Assembly: GCF_018294505.1 (NCBI RefSeq)
Contig: NC_057802.1
Location: forward strand, 550,335,267-550,399,266
DNA: 64,000 nucleotides
Origin: Triticum aestivum
Lineage: Eukaryota; Streptophyta; Magnoliopsida; Poales; Poaceae
Direction: 5' to 3'
Position numbers and translations under genes: made by a program. Within the stretch, counting starts at the first letter, position 1, and every line of letters starts with the position of its first letter. Below are positions 21,651-32,394 of the stretch, piece after piece. The notes beneath the pieces were generated by a model, which did no database searches, was not told where the DNA came from, and saw only the letters and a list, made by a program, of their open reading frames with translations.

Positions 21651-23096
21651 ATCGATCGCAGGAAGAACGAGGCGGCTGATGCATTAAGCCGGCTGGGCTC
21701 TCAGCGAAAGCTGGTGCCGCCTAATACTTTCTTGGACATTTTGCATAACCCTTCTGTTAAGTTGCCTACAGAGGAAGACTTGGCTGTTCCTGACCCGGAG
21801 GCACAGTTGGTGGCGGCTCTCCACATTACCCCAGACTGGACAATACCATACTTGGCTTACATGACCCGGGGAGAATTGCCTGAGGATGAAACTTTGGCCA
21901 GACAAATAACCCAGCGGTCTAAGTCAATGATAATTATCAATGGCGAGCTGCATCGTTGCAGTGTCACTGGAACTTTCCAGCGTTGTGTTTCCCCTGAGGA
22001 AGGTCAAGAAATTTTACGTGAAATTCATGAGGGGGATTGTGGCCATCATGCCGGCTCAATATCCCTTGTGGCCAAGGCTTTTCGTCATGGTTTTTATTGG
22101 CTGACGGCTCATGCTGATGCAGAGGATTTGGTCAGTAAATGTGACGGTTGCCAGAGGTTCTCGCGACGGGCTCATGTGCCGGCTCAAGAATTGAGGATGA
22201 TTCCAATTACTTGGCCATTTGCGGTCTGGGGGCTTGATATGGTTGGGCCTTTTAAAAGATCCAAGGATAAGAAGACCCACCTCTTGGTGGCGGTCGACAA
22301 GTTCACAAAGTGGGTTGAAGTAGAGCCAGTTAGTAAGTGTGACGCAGCCACAGCGGTTCAGTTCATGAAGAGGGTGATATTTCGCTTTGGTTTTCCACAC
22401 AGCATTATAACTGACAATGGTACCAATCTGTCTAAAGGCGCCATGGAGGAGTTTTGTCAACGAGAGCATATTCGGCTTGATGTTTCATCAGTGGCTCACC
22501 CTCAATCCAATGGTCAAGCTGAGAGAGCCAATCAGGAAATCTTGAAGGGCATCAAGCCCCGGCTTTTGGTCCCTTTGCAACGGACGCCGGGTTGTTGGGT
22601 GGAGGAGTTACCCTCCGTGTTATGGAGCATCAATACTACTCCTAACAGGTCTACGGGTTACACACCTTTCTTCATGGTTTATGGAGCGGAGGCGGTCCTC
22701 CCTAGCGACATCCGTCATGACTCGCCTCGAGTGGCGGCTTATGTTGAGGCAGATAATGAGCGGGCGCGCCAAGATGCTCTTGACTTGTTGGACGAACAGC
22801 GTGATGTGGCAGCAGCTCGCTCGGCGATTTACCAACAAGACCTGCGCCGCTATCACAGCCGCCGGGTTAAGTCCAGGATCGTCCAGGAAGGTGATCTGGT
22901 GCTCCGGCTCATCCAAGATCAAACAGATGCACACAAGTTATCCCCGCCTTGGGAAGGGCCCTTTGTGGTCAGCAAGAACTTGTACAACGGGTCATACTAC
23001 CTTATCGATGTTCGGGAGCACAAAGATTCACGTAAGTCGGAGGAAGAGACCCGTCGGCCGTGGAACATAGCTCAGCTTCGGCCTTATTACACTTGA
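21651..23096 (+). pseudogene. int: Integrase of element B
   Basis: Open from 21714 (frame shifted by one from the RT part) to the natural stop at 23094-23096. It contains the zinc-binding HHCC region (GDCGHHAGS ... CDGCQRF), the DDE core with Asp175 (GLDMVGPF), Asp234 (ITDNGTNL) and Glu270 (GQAERAN), counted from 21714, with 35 residues between the last two, and a C-terminal domain ending WNIAQLRPYYT. No chromodomain is present, as expected for Tat. All three catalytic residues are kept, so the damage to this copy lies upstream. Confidence 0.9.
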
Positions 23097-23247
23097 GCCA
23101 CCGGCTCTCATAATGTACATATTTCTATAGCCATGTATATATTATGATAAATAATAAAGCAGGACCTCTGTCCTTTTCTCCTCCAAAGGTAAATGTGTTA
23201 TTTCCATTACAACATTACATGGTCACTTGGTGGTGGATCCGGCTTAC

Positions 23248-23650
23248 GATCGTATTCGAATCTAGCCGTTAACAATATGATCACCTGGGGGCTTCCTGTT
23301 CAAACATAGGTCGTATTCGAACCAAAGAGAACATAGCTGTCGATACCCACTTGATTGGCAAATTGCCGAGCTCATTGGGGAGTTTTTCTTGATCATATTT
23401 GAATCATGGCTCAACCCCCTTTGGGAAACCGACGTGGATCGTATTCGAATCAGCGTCGTTAAACAACTCTTAAGGTTATTTGGGGGCTTCTTGTTCAAAC
23501 ATGGGTCGTATCCGAACCCAAGAGAACATAGCTGTCGGTACCCTCTTGATAGGCAACGCCAAAGCCACTGGGGGCTATATGATCGCATTCGAATCTTAAG
23601 CTTAACCCCTTTGGGACGGTTCTCTGGTCGTATTCGAACCAGAAGCCCCT
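23248..23650 (+). repeat. ~189-bp tandem repeat after pol, element B
   Basis: Two units start with GATCGTATTCGAATC at 23248 and 23437, each continuing TGGGGGCTTC.TGTTCAAACA, GTCGTAT.CGAACC, GAGAACATAGCTGTCG and ACCCCTTTGGGA, with a partial third (GGTCGTATTCGAACC) near 23625. The TTCGAA-centred palindrome recurs about eight times. The structure is retained in element A at 33938. Confidence 0.8.
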
Positions 23651-24205
23651 AAGTTTTGATCTTTTGGTTTGCAACAAGTTCTTTTGATCATATCAACAGT
23701 GTGCAAGGGCGGTTCTTACTCCGCCGGCTTAACTTTGATTAATAATGTTGATAGCACACAATAGGCATTATAGGTGCTGATGAACCGGGGTTGCGTTCTC
23801 AACCTCATTATTTGGGTTACATAAGCCGGAGGTGTACTTGCAAGGCTTGCAGGTATGCTATTGTGGTTATCCCGAAGATATGATTGAGAGCCGGTCTTTT
23901 ATGACCTTGGTTTATATTCCGGGTTATATGTAAGATATATGACTCTCCAGGCGGTAAGCCGTCTAGAGACTTGTGATTTATTTTTCTATGCAGAATAATT
24001 AAAGACAGTTCTTCAAGCTTAAGGAAAGTAAATGATCAAATATAATCCGGAGGAACATGAAAGAGCAGCTTCAACGGAGTTACGCGCTGCACACGTGCAC
24101 GATGGCACGGCAAAATTAACTGTTTTTCCTACTCTATTACAGGACTCCCCGAGTCCAAAAGGTGAGGCATTGTTTATAAGGCGTAACCATGAGCTGCCTA
24201 AGTAG

Positions 24206-27200
24206 TCAAGGTGCTTGTTGGGTTGAAGCTTCCAGCTCATCCCTCTCCGCTCCTCCGGCTGTTTCCATGACCTGGAAGGTTGATGATTTCCAGTCAATGC
24301 CGCTCAAAGCTTCAAATTGAGCCTCATCATCAATTAACCCGGCCGGGTCAACTTCTGGGGCGAAGGTATGCTTACGAGTCGGAGGGATCAGGCTGACTGC
24401 TTCATAGCGTGGAGTTGGGATCCTCTGATTCTCCGCGTCATAGCCCGGCTGATACTTGGTAAGGTCTGTGTCATTCCCAATCAAGGTGGCCACCGGGCGA
24501 ACGCTCTTCACACAGGCGGCAAAGTCTTTCTGGTCAAAGGGGGTGCCGTCTACCCTCAGGCTGGGATATCCAAGAGCGATGTCGGCCGGGTCTAGCTTCG
24601 GTAGAAATGCCTTGGCCCGGCTCAGAGCAGCTATGGCTCCGGCTCTTGCAGAAGCCCGTCTCAGCTCTTGGAAGCGCTGAGGAAGTACGGCAAGCCGCCT
24701 GAGTACATCTGCCAGGTGAGTGGGAACTTCATTGGACAGAGCCACAACGGCTAAAGCACATTGTGACCCGGTGTAAAGTTGCTCCGCCAAAGTGTAAACC
24801 GCCTTCAGCTTGGTCAGCACGTTCTGGTTGAGGTTGGAACTCCTGGGACCTGCATTACAAAGTCAGGTGAGCTGATGGCAATGGTGGGACTTATCAGACG
24901 TAAATGATGTAAACTTGTTAAAAGCTTACAGAGTAACTTACCGAAGATTGCGGCGACCTTCTGCGATACATGGTGTTTTAAGCCGGAGAGTTCGGCGGTT
25001 CTTTCAGTCAGAGCAGCCTCCGCTTGTTCAGCCCGGCTGAGTAGGGCAGTCTTCTCATCGGCCCAGGATTTTCTTTCTGTTTCAAATTTTTTCTTCAGTT
25101 TTTCTTGTGCAGAGACACTGAACTCAAACTTGGCATTGGCCTTCTGGGTCTCCTTTTCCTGAGTCTTCAGGCGGGTCTTCAGATCAGAGATTTCCGACTC
25201 AAGTTTTTTGCAGGCAGCCTGTACAAGTTCCGGGTTACAGTTTGAGTGATTATCAGGCAATATTAAAGTCCCAAGCACTTTGCAAGCAAAGACACTTGGC
25301 ACTTCGGGGCTAATGTAGGCTGAGAAGCTTTATTTACAGTGCCGGTTCATGAAAATAAGTCCCAAGCACCCTGTAGGCAAAGGTGCTTGGCACTTGGGGG
25401 CTAATGGGCAAAGTTGCTCCATTACTTGATTAAAACATAAGGTAAAAGACCGGTTCACCTAGGCTGTTTAACCCGGCCCTTGAGTGTTAACAGGTAAGCC
25501 GGTGTTAAGTGTACAACATATTCTGTCAGAAGTAATAGACTTGGGGGCTAATATGGTAAGGATGACTATGGAGTAAACAAGGGAATTATACCTCAGATTT
25601 TTGCTGTATCTGCTTCACCATGTCAATTTCCAGGTCCCGGCTGTTGTGCACTTGACCAATATAACCAGCAACAATATCTCCAATGCTCAAGTTAGCATAG
25701 TCTGTGATATCCAGTCTGGCCTTGCGGCGCTCTAGCAGTTCTTCTTTAGCAGAGCATCTAGCCAGCACAGTGGGTCTTCCCGGCTCAACATATTCGGTCC
25801 GGGTAATCACCACATCCGGGTCATCGGCCGGTTGAGCTGGGCTGGGAATCTCCGGGTTGTCAGAACCCCCCATGGCTTGTTCTTCAGTTGGAGCGGTGGT
25901 TTCTGGAGCTGGTGCGGACGGCGGCTCAGAGGCAGAGGCGTTGGGTTCAGTCAAGACCGGCTCTTCGACCGGGTTACTTTTCTTTGCCCTCTTGCTGAGC
26001 TTTGCTTGTGCACTGAAAGTCAAAAGGTTAGTGCAAAAACATGAGTAAGATAAGCACAACATAAGCTGATCATCATTACCCGGGTGCGGTCTTGAAAGCC
26101 GGCAAGTTAGATTGCATGGAGTCCCCGGAGGAAGGTGTAGTTTCGTGATAGTTTGAATCAGAAGAATTGAGCGGTTGATGAGTGACGCCCGCCAAAGGAT
26201 GAAAAGGATATAAGTTGGAGATAACGTCGGTCCGGCGCTTCCTTGATGCTTCAGGTAAGCCGGAGGAGAGGTCTGCATCCTTGTTGGTCCGGATGTGCCT
26301 CCGGCTCTCATGAATCTGTCGCTTCAAAAGAAATTGAGGATCTTGATAAGCTAAAGGATGTGAAAATCTTACTTTCCGGGTTATTCTTCGGACTTTCAGC
26401 CTTGGCAAGGGCTCCGATTCTGAGGAAAGTATAGTTACCTCTTCAGTCACCGGGTTACTCGCTCCGGTGTCCTCCTGCTGATAATCAGTGTCGATAAGGT
26501 GGTTATGACTCGGAGGTATCATCCAGCTGAAGCAGGTCTGAGGCGCTAGGCTTACTCCCCTTCTTGCGGGGAGCGGCTCTCCTGGCGGCTTTTTTAGCCT
26601 TCCTGGCTTTTTTAGCAGCCTCATGGTCATACCTGACCTTCCAGAACTTATCATTAGCCTGAAAAATACAACAAAGGTTTCTTGAAGTTAAAGACGAAAA
26701 TTGTTAAAATGAAAAGAAAAGTGCTCAGATCAGTAGCTTACCGCCGGAGCCGGGTTAGCTTTGCAGAATGGACTTAAGCCGGTCCTCCCGCAATCTGCTA
26801 AGCTCTTGTTCAGAAGGGATTTGGTCATGTCATCAATGACGTCTTCAGGTAAGTCGTTGGGGCTGTGCCGAAGAGGATCATCCTTCCGGCCGGTGTAATC
26901 ACACATTAAGCCGGGGCGGCGGCTTAGAGGGATCACCCGCCAAGCAATCCAGACCCGGACCAGATCAACGCCGTTAAGGCCGTTTCCCAGAAGAGCTTTG
27001 ATTTTGTTGATGGTGGGGATAAGTGGTTGACGCTCAGCTTGAGACAATTTGTCTGGCAGGGGGTGGTTTGACTCCAGACGCAGGGCGCGAAAGCCGGGCA
27101 GAGGGTTCTCATCAGCCGGAGAAGTATCCTGGCAGTAGAACCATGTCTGATTCCAGTCCTTTGGGTGGCTTGGCGGCTCAGCATAAGGAAAGAGACAATC

Positions 27201-27644
27201 CCTCCATCGTTGAATTGATATTCCACCAAGTTCCAAGCTAGGCCCGTTGGCGCATTCATTCTGGCGGTTCAGGTAAAATAACTCCCTAAAGAGTAGCAGG
27301 ATGGGTTCCTCTCCAAGATATACCTCACAGAACACTTGAAAGTTACAAATGTTCGACACGGAATTGGGTCCAATGTCTTGAGGTCGCAGATCGAAAAAGT
27401 TCAGAACATCTCTGAAGAATTTTGAGCCAGGAGGAGCAAAGCCTCGGCTCATGTGGTCAGCAAATACAACAACCTCTCCATCTTTTGGTTAAGGTCTCTC
27501 TTCGGACGGGTCAGGCGCACGGTAGGACATGACCTCCTTTTTGGGCAGGTAACCCGTTTTTACGAAGTCATCTAAGGTTCTTTCAGTAACGTTGGACCTC
27601 ACCCAGTTGCACGTAATGGGTGCCTTGGGAGCCTTGGGCGGCAT
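24206..27644 (-). pseudogene. Spliced antisense gene of element B (Transposase_28-type protein)
   Basis: Five coding exons on the reverse strand with GT-AG introns: 27644-26742, 26658-26080, 26012-25592, 25218-24942, 24849-24206 (stop TGA). Phases fit at each join, and donors such as TTCG/GTAAGT are strong. Exon 1 starts MPPKAP and carries GFAPPGSKFFRDVLNFFDL..PNSVSNICNFQVFCEVYLG, the 'putative gypsy-type transposon' domain (Pfam Transposase_28). Exon 2 is Lys/Ala-rich with an RKVRFSHP motif; exon 4 is a coiled coil (KFEFSVSAQEKLKKKFE); exon 5 is alpha-helical. An intact protein would be about 950 residues. Damage: TAA at 27491-27489 where element A has CAA, and a ~32-bp deletion with stop in exon 2 near 26510. 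Function is unknown; antisense 3' genes are documented for Tat elements, but their role is not settled. Confidence 0.8.
25268..25410. repeat. Paired hairpin repeats in third intron of the antisense gene
   Basis: AAGTCCCAAGCAC...CTTGGCACTTGGGGGCTAATG occurs at about 25268 and again at 25359, 91 bases apart. In the second copy CCAAGCACC (25362-25370) and GGTGCTTGG (25382-25390) form a perfect 9-bp stem with an 11-base loop. Both copies exist in decayed form in element A (35860-35995). Confidence 0.65.
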
Positions 27645-28228
27645 TGTGGAAAATGGAAGCCTATGACAAAGGAAAATTTCCGGTTCAAATTTAAGCCGGA
27701 GAAAAATTTCAGTTCAGTATTCAGGACGGCGGTTCATGAAGGGGCCTAATGATATATGACTAATTGTGTCAGGTTATTTAAGCCGCCGTGGGTATTATGA
27801 GCAATTTAAGTTATTTAACTCTATTATGAGTAAGCCGGAAATTTCACAGAGCATGGCCTCTTTTAAGCCGGCGATATGAGCCGCCATGGCTCACAGAGGC
27901 AGTTTTTGTCTAAGTGTTGCACAAACAAGTTTCACAGATTGCAGGGATTATTTTGGATCAAACGGTCGTTTAGAAAGGAAAAATTTATAGACCTAAAAAC
28001 TGGCACAGAGAAGTTCATAAGTTCTAATGAGGTCTTTTTGCAAGCAAGAGGGATCTGCTAGTATGGGAAATGGGTGCGAAACCACTACCGCGGGAGTTCT
28101 ATCCTACTTTCCGGATCAAAAGAGGCCGCGGTGGAAGAACTGTAAAGAACTCGAGATGAACTACGAAGAACAGGGGAGAATGACAGAACCCTAATGCGAA
28201 TCTACTGTATGGAGTGGCAAGAACTTAC

Positions 28229-28370
28229 TGGCGCTGATGAGCTGCGGAGGTTGCCGCCGTTTCTCTGGACCAGTTCAGGGTGATGCAGCGGCCGAGGTTG
28301 AGGAAGACAAGGGGCGCGGCGGCGGCGGTGGAGCTCGAGCTCTGGGGCGTCAGAGGAAGAAGACGAGGGA
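28229..28370 (-). other. Likely 5' UTR exon of the antisense gene, element B
   Basis: GC-rich transcribed-leader candidate between the TATA box and a strong donor (CCA/GTAAGTTC at 28228). The first coding exon is preceded by an acceptor-like CATAG near 27665, so a ~560-bp leader intron is plausible. The donor is conserved in element A at 38864. Confidence 0.45.
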
Positions 28371-28402
28371 TCGAGAAGTGACGAAGGCCTATGGGCCGGG
28401 CC

Positions 28403-28410
28403 TATTTATA
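28403..28410 (-). promoter_or_regulatory. TATA box for the antisense gene, element B
   Basis: Reverse strand CTTATAAATAGGCCC, placed about 760 bp before the antisense ATG. Element A has TATAAATA at the equivalent place (39062-39055) although surrounding sequence has diverged. Confidence 0.65.
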
Positions 28411-28694
28411 AGGGACGGCTCATAAATGGGCGCGAGAAATGAGGAGGCTGGAGACATGATTATCTTGCCGCAGAAACGCCTCGATTCTCGGGATGGTTAT
28501 TAAGATAAGATCCGTTGGGATATGACAGAATAAAAAAATGAGTTTAATGGAAGACGACGTCATGGAGGGTTACTAGTAATCCAGAAGATGACGTCATGGC
28601 GGGTTATAACCTTCGCACAAGCAGAAGCCGGACGATTTTCTCTTAAAGGGATTGAAGATTGACATGAACCGGTTCAAATCAATCTGGGGCCTAA

Positions 28695-28834
28695 TGTTGA
28701 GGATATAACCATTAGAGTCACCCGCCCAGGAGGGGCCGGGTTACATCATAATGATCATCACGTGAAGCCCAGTACCAAGCTTGAGGACGGTGGGTCAGTA
28801 ATGGGCTTAAGACCCGGAGATGGCTTAAGGCCCG
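28695..28834 (+). repeat. Truncated 3' LTR of element B
   Basis: The first 140 bases of the LTR, identical to 16104-16243, then an abrupt switch to A's gag (GGAGCATGGATTGAAAG). The join lies in CCCG shared by both partners. Confidence 0.92.
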
Positions 28835-29784
28835 GAGCATGGATTGAAAGCTACGAGATGGCTATGGAGTTGATGGAGGTCCGTGAAGCGGCAATGGCCA
28901 AATACTTCACCATGATGTTGGATGGGACTGCCCACACTTGGTTGAAGGGACTGCCACCTAATTCCATCGGGTCATGGGCAGAGCTGAAAGCCCGGTTCAT
29001 CCAAAACTTCAAAGATACATGTAAGCAATCTATGTCAATTGTGGATTTGACTAGCTGCAAGCAGCAAGAAGGCGAGTCTACAACCCATTGGGTACGCCAG
29101 GTCAAGGAGATAATACATTCGTCTGATAAGATGGATGCCGGCTCTGCATTCTTAATGTTGGAGCAAAATTGTCGTTTTGCGCCCCTGAAGATGAAGCTTG
29201 GGCGGCTCAAGCGCGATTGCAACGATATGGGTACGCTGATGGCGGCTCTGGTCAAGTACGCCGACTCTGATAGTACCAAGGATCCCGCGTCTGATGATGA
29301 AAAGACAGGGAAGGGAAAGAAGAATGGCAACGGCAAGGGCCCTCAGCATAACCCGGCGAGTCAAGGCGGTAATAAACGTAAGGCTGATGATGGTATGGAG
29401 TTTGTGGCTAACACCAACGCGCAGGGTAACAATCACCGACGTAAGGGGAGACCACCTCCCCGGTCTGGCGGGTCAGGCCCGACGCTTGAGCAATTGTTAA
29501 ATGAGCCCTGTCCAAGGCATGGCTCTAGGGAGAAGCCGGCCACTCATTTATGGAAAGACTGCGCGATTATGAAAGCTTTCAAGAATTCCAACATGTTCGA
29601 CGGTAACAATGGGCAGGGCGGCGACTCAGGTGGCGGCGGCTTTCATGGCCCGGGCGGCGGTCCAAATTCTAATTTTCAGAATTCTCAAGGTAATCAAGGT
29701 GGTTTTAACCAGCAATCTGGCCAGGGTAATCAACAGCAGCAGGGGGGATACCAAACCCATCCAAAGCAGCTCAATAGTGGATAG
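28835..29784 (+). pseudogene. gag: Gag of element A, C-terminal part
   Basis: Resumes at the codon equivalent to 18151 of element B: AWIESYEMAMELMEV (retrotrans_gag domain), basic linker, Cys/His cluster CPRHG...HLWKDC, Gly/Gln-rich tail. The frame happens to be open upstream through the LTR remnant, so an ORF starting at 28762 (MKPSTKLEDGG) fuses 24 LTR-coded residues to gag. It ends at TAG 29782-29784, where element B has CAG (NGGQYHV). Confidence 0.85.
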
Positions 29785-30582
29785 TATCATGTGTTTACTA
29801 CCAGTTTGTGCAAGCGAGACCAGAAGCTTCATAAGAGGGCTGTGAACGTTGTTGAGCCGGCAGTTCCACGTTACTTGCGATGGTCTGAGCAGCCGATTGT
29901 ATGGAGTAGGGAAGATCACCCTCCCCGGGTTGATAATCCGGGTCACCTGGCCTTGGTGGTGGCTCCTCAGGTTGGTGGGTATAAATTCAGTAAGGTACTC
30001 ATGGACGGAGGTAGTAGCATCAACATCCTCTATTATGAGACCTTCCGTCGTATGGGATTAACTGATAAAAGCCTCAACCAGTCCAATTCTGTTTTCCATG
30101 GCGTGGTGCCCGGTAAGTCGGCGTATCCAGTTGGTAAGATCGAGCTGGAAGTAGCCTTTGGAGATGAGTACAACTACAGGGCGGAAAAACTGACTTTTGA
30201 GGTGGTCAAGATCAGAAGCCCGTACCATGCTTTATTTGGGCGGCCGGCTTACGCCAAGTTCATGGCACGGCCGTGTTACGTATATTTGCAGCTCAAGATC
30301 CCGGGTCACAATGGGACCATTACGGTTCGTGGCAGCCGAAAGATAGCTTTGGAGTGCGAGGAAGGTGACGCTGCTTACACCGAATCTGTTTGTGCGACGG
30401 AGGAATTAAAGTTTTACAAGGATAATGTTGACCCGTCAGACATGACGTCTTTGAAAAAGCCGACCACGGAGCATGAGCCGGTAATGAAATTTAAGTCGGC
30501 CGATGAGACTAAGCTTCTTGACTTTGTTCCAGGCGACTCATCTAAGCAGTTCAGCATCAGTGCCAATCTGGATCCTAAATAG
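29785..30582 (+). pseudogene. pro: Aspartic protease region of element A
   Basis: Open from 29791 to TAG 30580-30582, with LMDGGSSINIL (catalytic Asp72 counted from 29791) and GRPAYAKFMARPCYVYLQL. Unlike B there is no stop at the SEQPIVW site. The terminal TAG sits at exactly the same codon as in element B (NLDPK stop). Confidence 0.86.
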
Positions 30583-32394
30583 GAAAGCGCGCTCATCGAG
30601 TTCATCTGTGAGAACCGGGACATCTTTGCATGGAAACCTTCGGACATGCCGGGTGTGCCGAGAGAACTCGCTGAGCACACTCTTAATATTGATCCAAAAT
30701 TTAAGCCGGTCAAGCAATTTCTCCGGCGGTTTAACGAGGAGAAGCGGAAAGCCATTGGTGAGGAAGTAGCCCGGCTCTTGGCGGCCGGGTTCATCGTTGA
30801 AGTCTTTCATCCGGAATGGCTAGCTAACCCGGTGCTCATGCTCAAGAAGAACGGCTCCTGGCGTATGTGTGTGGATTATACGGATTTAAACAAGGCTTGC
30901 TCGGCTGATCCTTTTGCTCTCCCCTGTATTGATCAAATTATTGATGCTATGGCGGGTTGTGAGCGTTTGAGTTTTCTGGATGCTTACTCTGGTTACCATC
31001 AGATCAAAATGGCAGTTAAGGACCAAGAGAAGACGGCATTCATTACTCCCTTTGGAGCCTTCTGTTATGTGTCTATGCCTTTTGGGCTCAAGAGCGCCCA
31101 GGCGACTTACCAGCGCTGCGTACAGAATTGTCTTCATAATCAGATTGGGCGCAACATTCATGCCTATGTGGATGATATTGTGGTAAAATCCAGAGAGAAG
31201 GAGACCTTGATAGACGATCTGAGGGAAACCTTTGGTAATCTCCGGGTTTACAAGATGATGCTTAACCCGGCCAAGTGTGTTTTCGGTGTTCCTGTAGGCA
31301 AGCTTTTGGGTTTTCTGGTTTCTCACAGAGGCATCGAAGCTAACCCGGAGAAGATCAAGGCAACCACCTCTCTGGCTAAGCCGGCGTGCATAAATGACGT
31401 CCAGCGTCTGGCGGGCAGGATCGCTGCTTTAAGTCGGTTTATAAGCCGGTTGGGCGAAAAGGCCATACCGCTGTATCAGATGATGAAGAAAACAGATGAC
31501 TTTGTCTGGAGTGATGCTGCCAACGCCGCCTTTGAGGATTTGAAAAGACAGTTAGCTGAACCACCAGTTCTTGTTGCTCCTGTTGATAAGGAGCCCTTAT
31601 TATTGTATGTAGCCGCTAACACACGAGCCGTCAGTGTGGCCATTGTGGTGGAGCGCAAGGAGGCGGGTAAGGAACATCCGGTTCAGCGGCCGGTTTACTA
31701 CGTCAGCGAAGTACTTATTGAGTCCAAGCAATGGTATCCACATTGGCAGAAGCTTGTTTATGGGGTATTCATGGCAATCCGGAAGCTTAAGCAATATTTC
31801 CAGGGCCACCCTATCACTGTGGTTAGTTCTGCTCCTTTAGGAGATATCATCCAAAACAGAGAAGCCACAGGAAGAGTCGCTAAGTGGGCCATTGAACTTG
31901 GGCCTCATGGTCTAAAGTATGTGCCACGCACGACTATCAAATCGCAAGCATTGGTAGATTTCATCAACGATTGGACAGAGCTGCAGATGCCTGAAGAGAA
32001 ACCGGATAACACATACTGGACTATTCAATTCGACGGGTCCAGGAAATTGGAGGGCTCGGGGGCTGGAGTCGTGTTAGCTTCCCCTCGAGGTGACAAATTT
32101 CGTTATGTGCTACGGTTGATGTTTCCCTATACTAAGAATGCAGCTGAGTACGAGGCCTTGCTCCATGGTCTTCGGATGGCTAAGGAGATGAGTTTAAGCC
32201 GGGTAAGGTGCTTTGGCGACTCAGATTTGGTGGCTCAACAAGTATCAGGCAAGTGGGATTCCAAGGACCCCCTCATGGCGGCTTATCGCCGTGAAGTTGA
32301 TGCCATTGCCGGACATTTTCAGGGTTACCAAGTAGAGCACATTGACCGCAGAAAGAACGAGGCGGCTGATGCCTTAAGCCGGCTGGGCTCTTAG
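30583..32394 (+). pseudogene. pol: Reverse transcriptase and dual RNase H of element A
   Basis: One uninterrupted frame to TAG 32392-32394. Counted from the ATG at 30646: RT with CVDYTD, FLDAYSGYHQI and YVDD at 174-177; Gypsy-type RNase H near 322 (VAANTRA) lacking the usual catalytic Asp; archaeal-type RNase H with Asp463 (FDGS), Glu501 (AAEYEAL) and Asp525 (GDSDLV), ending KNEAADALSRLGS. The terminal TAG is CAG in element B, where the sequence reads on into integrase. This copy has no frameshift and is the better template for the family's pol. Confidence 0.9.

Larger units (their letters stand above)
16104..28834 (+). mobile_element. Gypsy LTR retrotransposon B, Tat lineage, nested in A's gag
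   Basis: Complete 5' LTR (16104-16622), primer site, all gag-pol domains, 5.6-kb 3' region and the first 140 bases of the 3' LTR (28695-28834), which are identical to the 5' LTR over all 140 bases. It sits in A's gag after GGGCCTCCCCGTG (last five bases CCGTG, the presumed target). The matching right-hand duplication is gone because a deletion removed about 379 bp of B's 3' LTR and about 550 bp of A's gag. B is closely related to A, but its LTR differs (TGTTGAGGATATAACCATTA). Confidence 0.92.

Noticed and set aside
21714..21720. ATG at 21714 as a genuine integrase start
   Set aside because: Elements A and B show the coding sequence is continuous with RNase H; the apparent start arises from a frameshift in B and a stop in A.
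23248..23650. CRISPR-like array (regularly spaced palindromic TTCGAA repeats)
   Set aside because: Repeat and spacer lengths are irregular, the spacers repeat too, it lies inside a plant retrotransposon and no cas genes are present.
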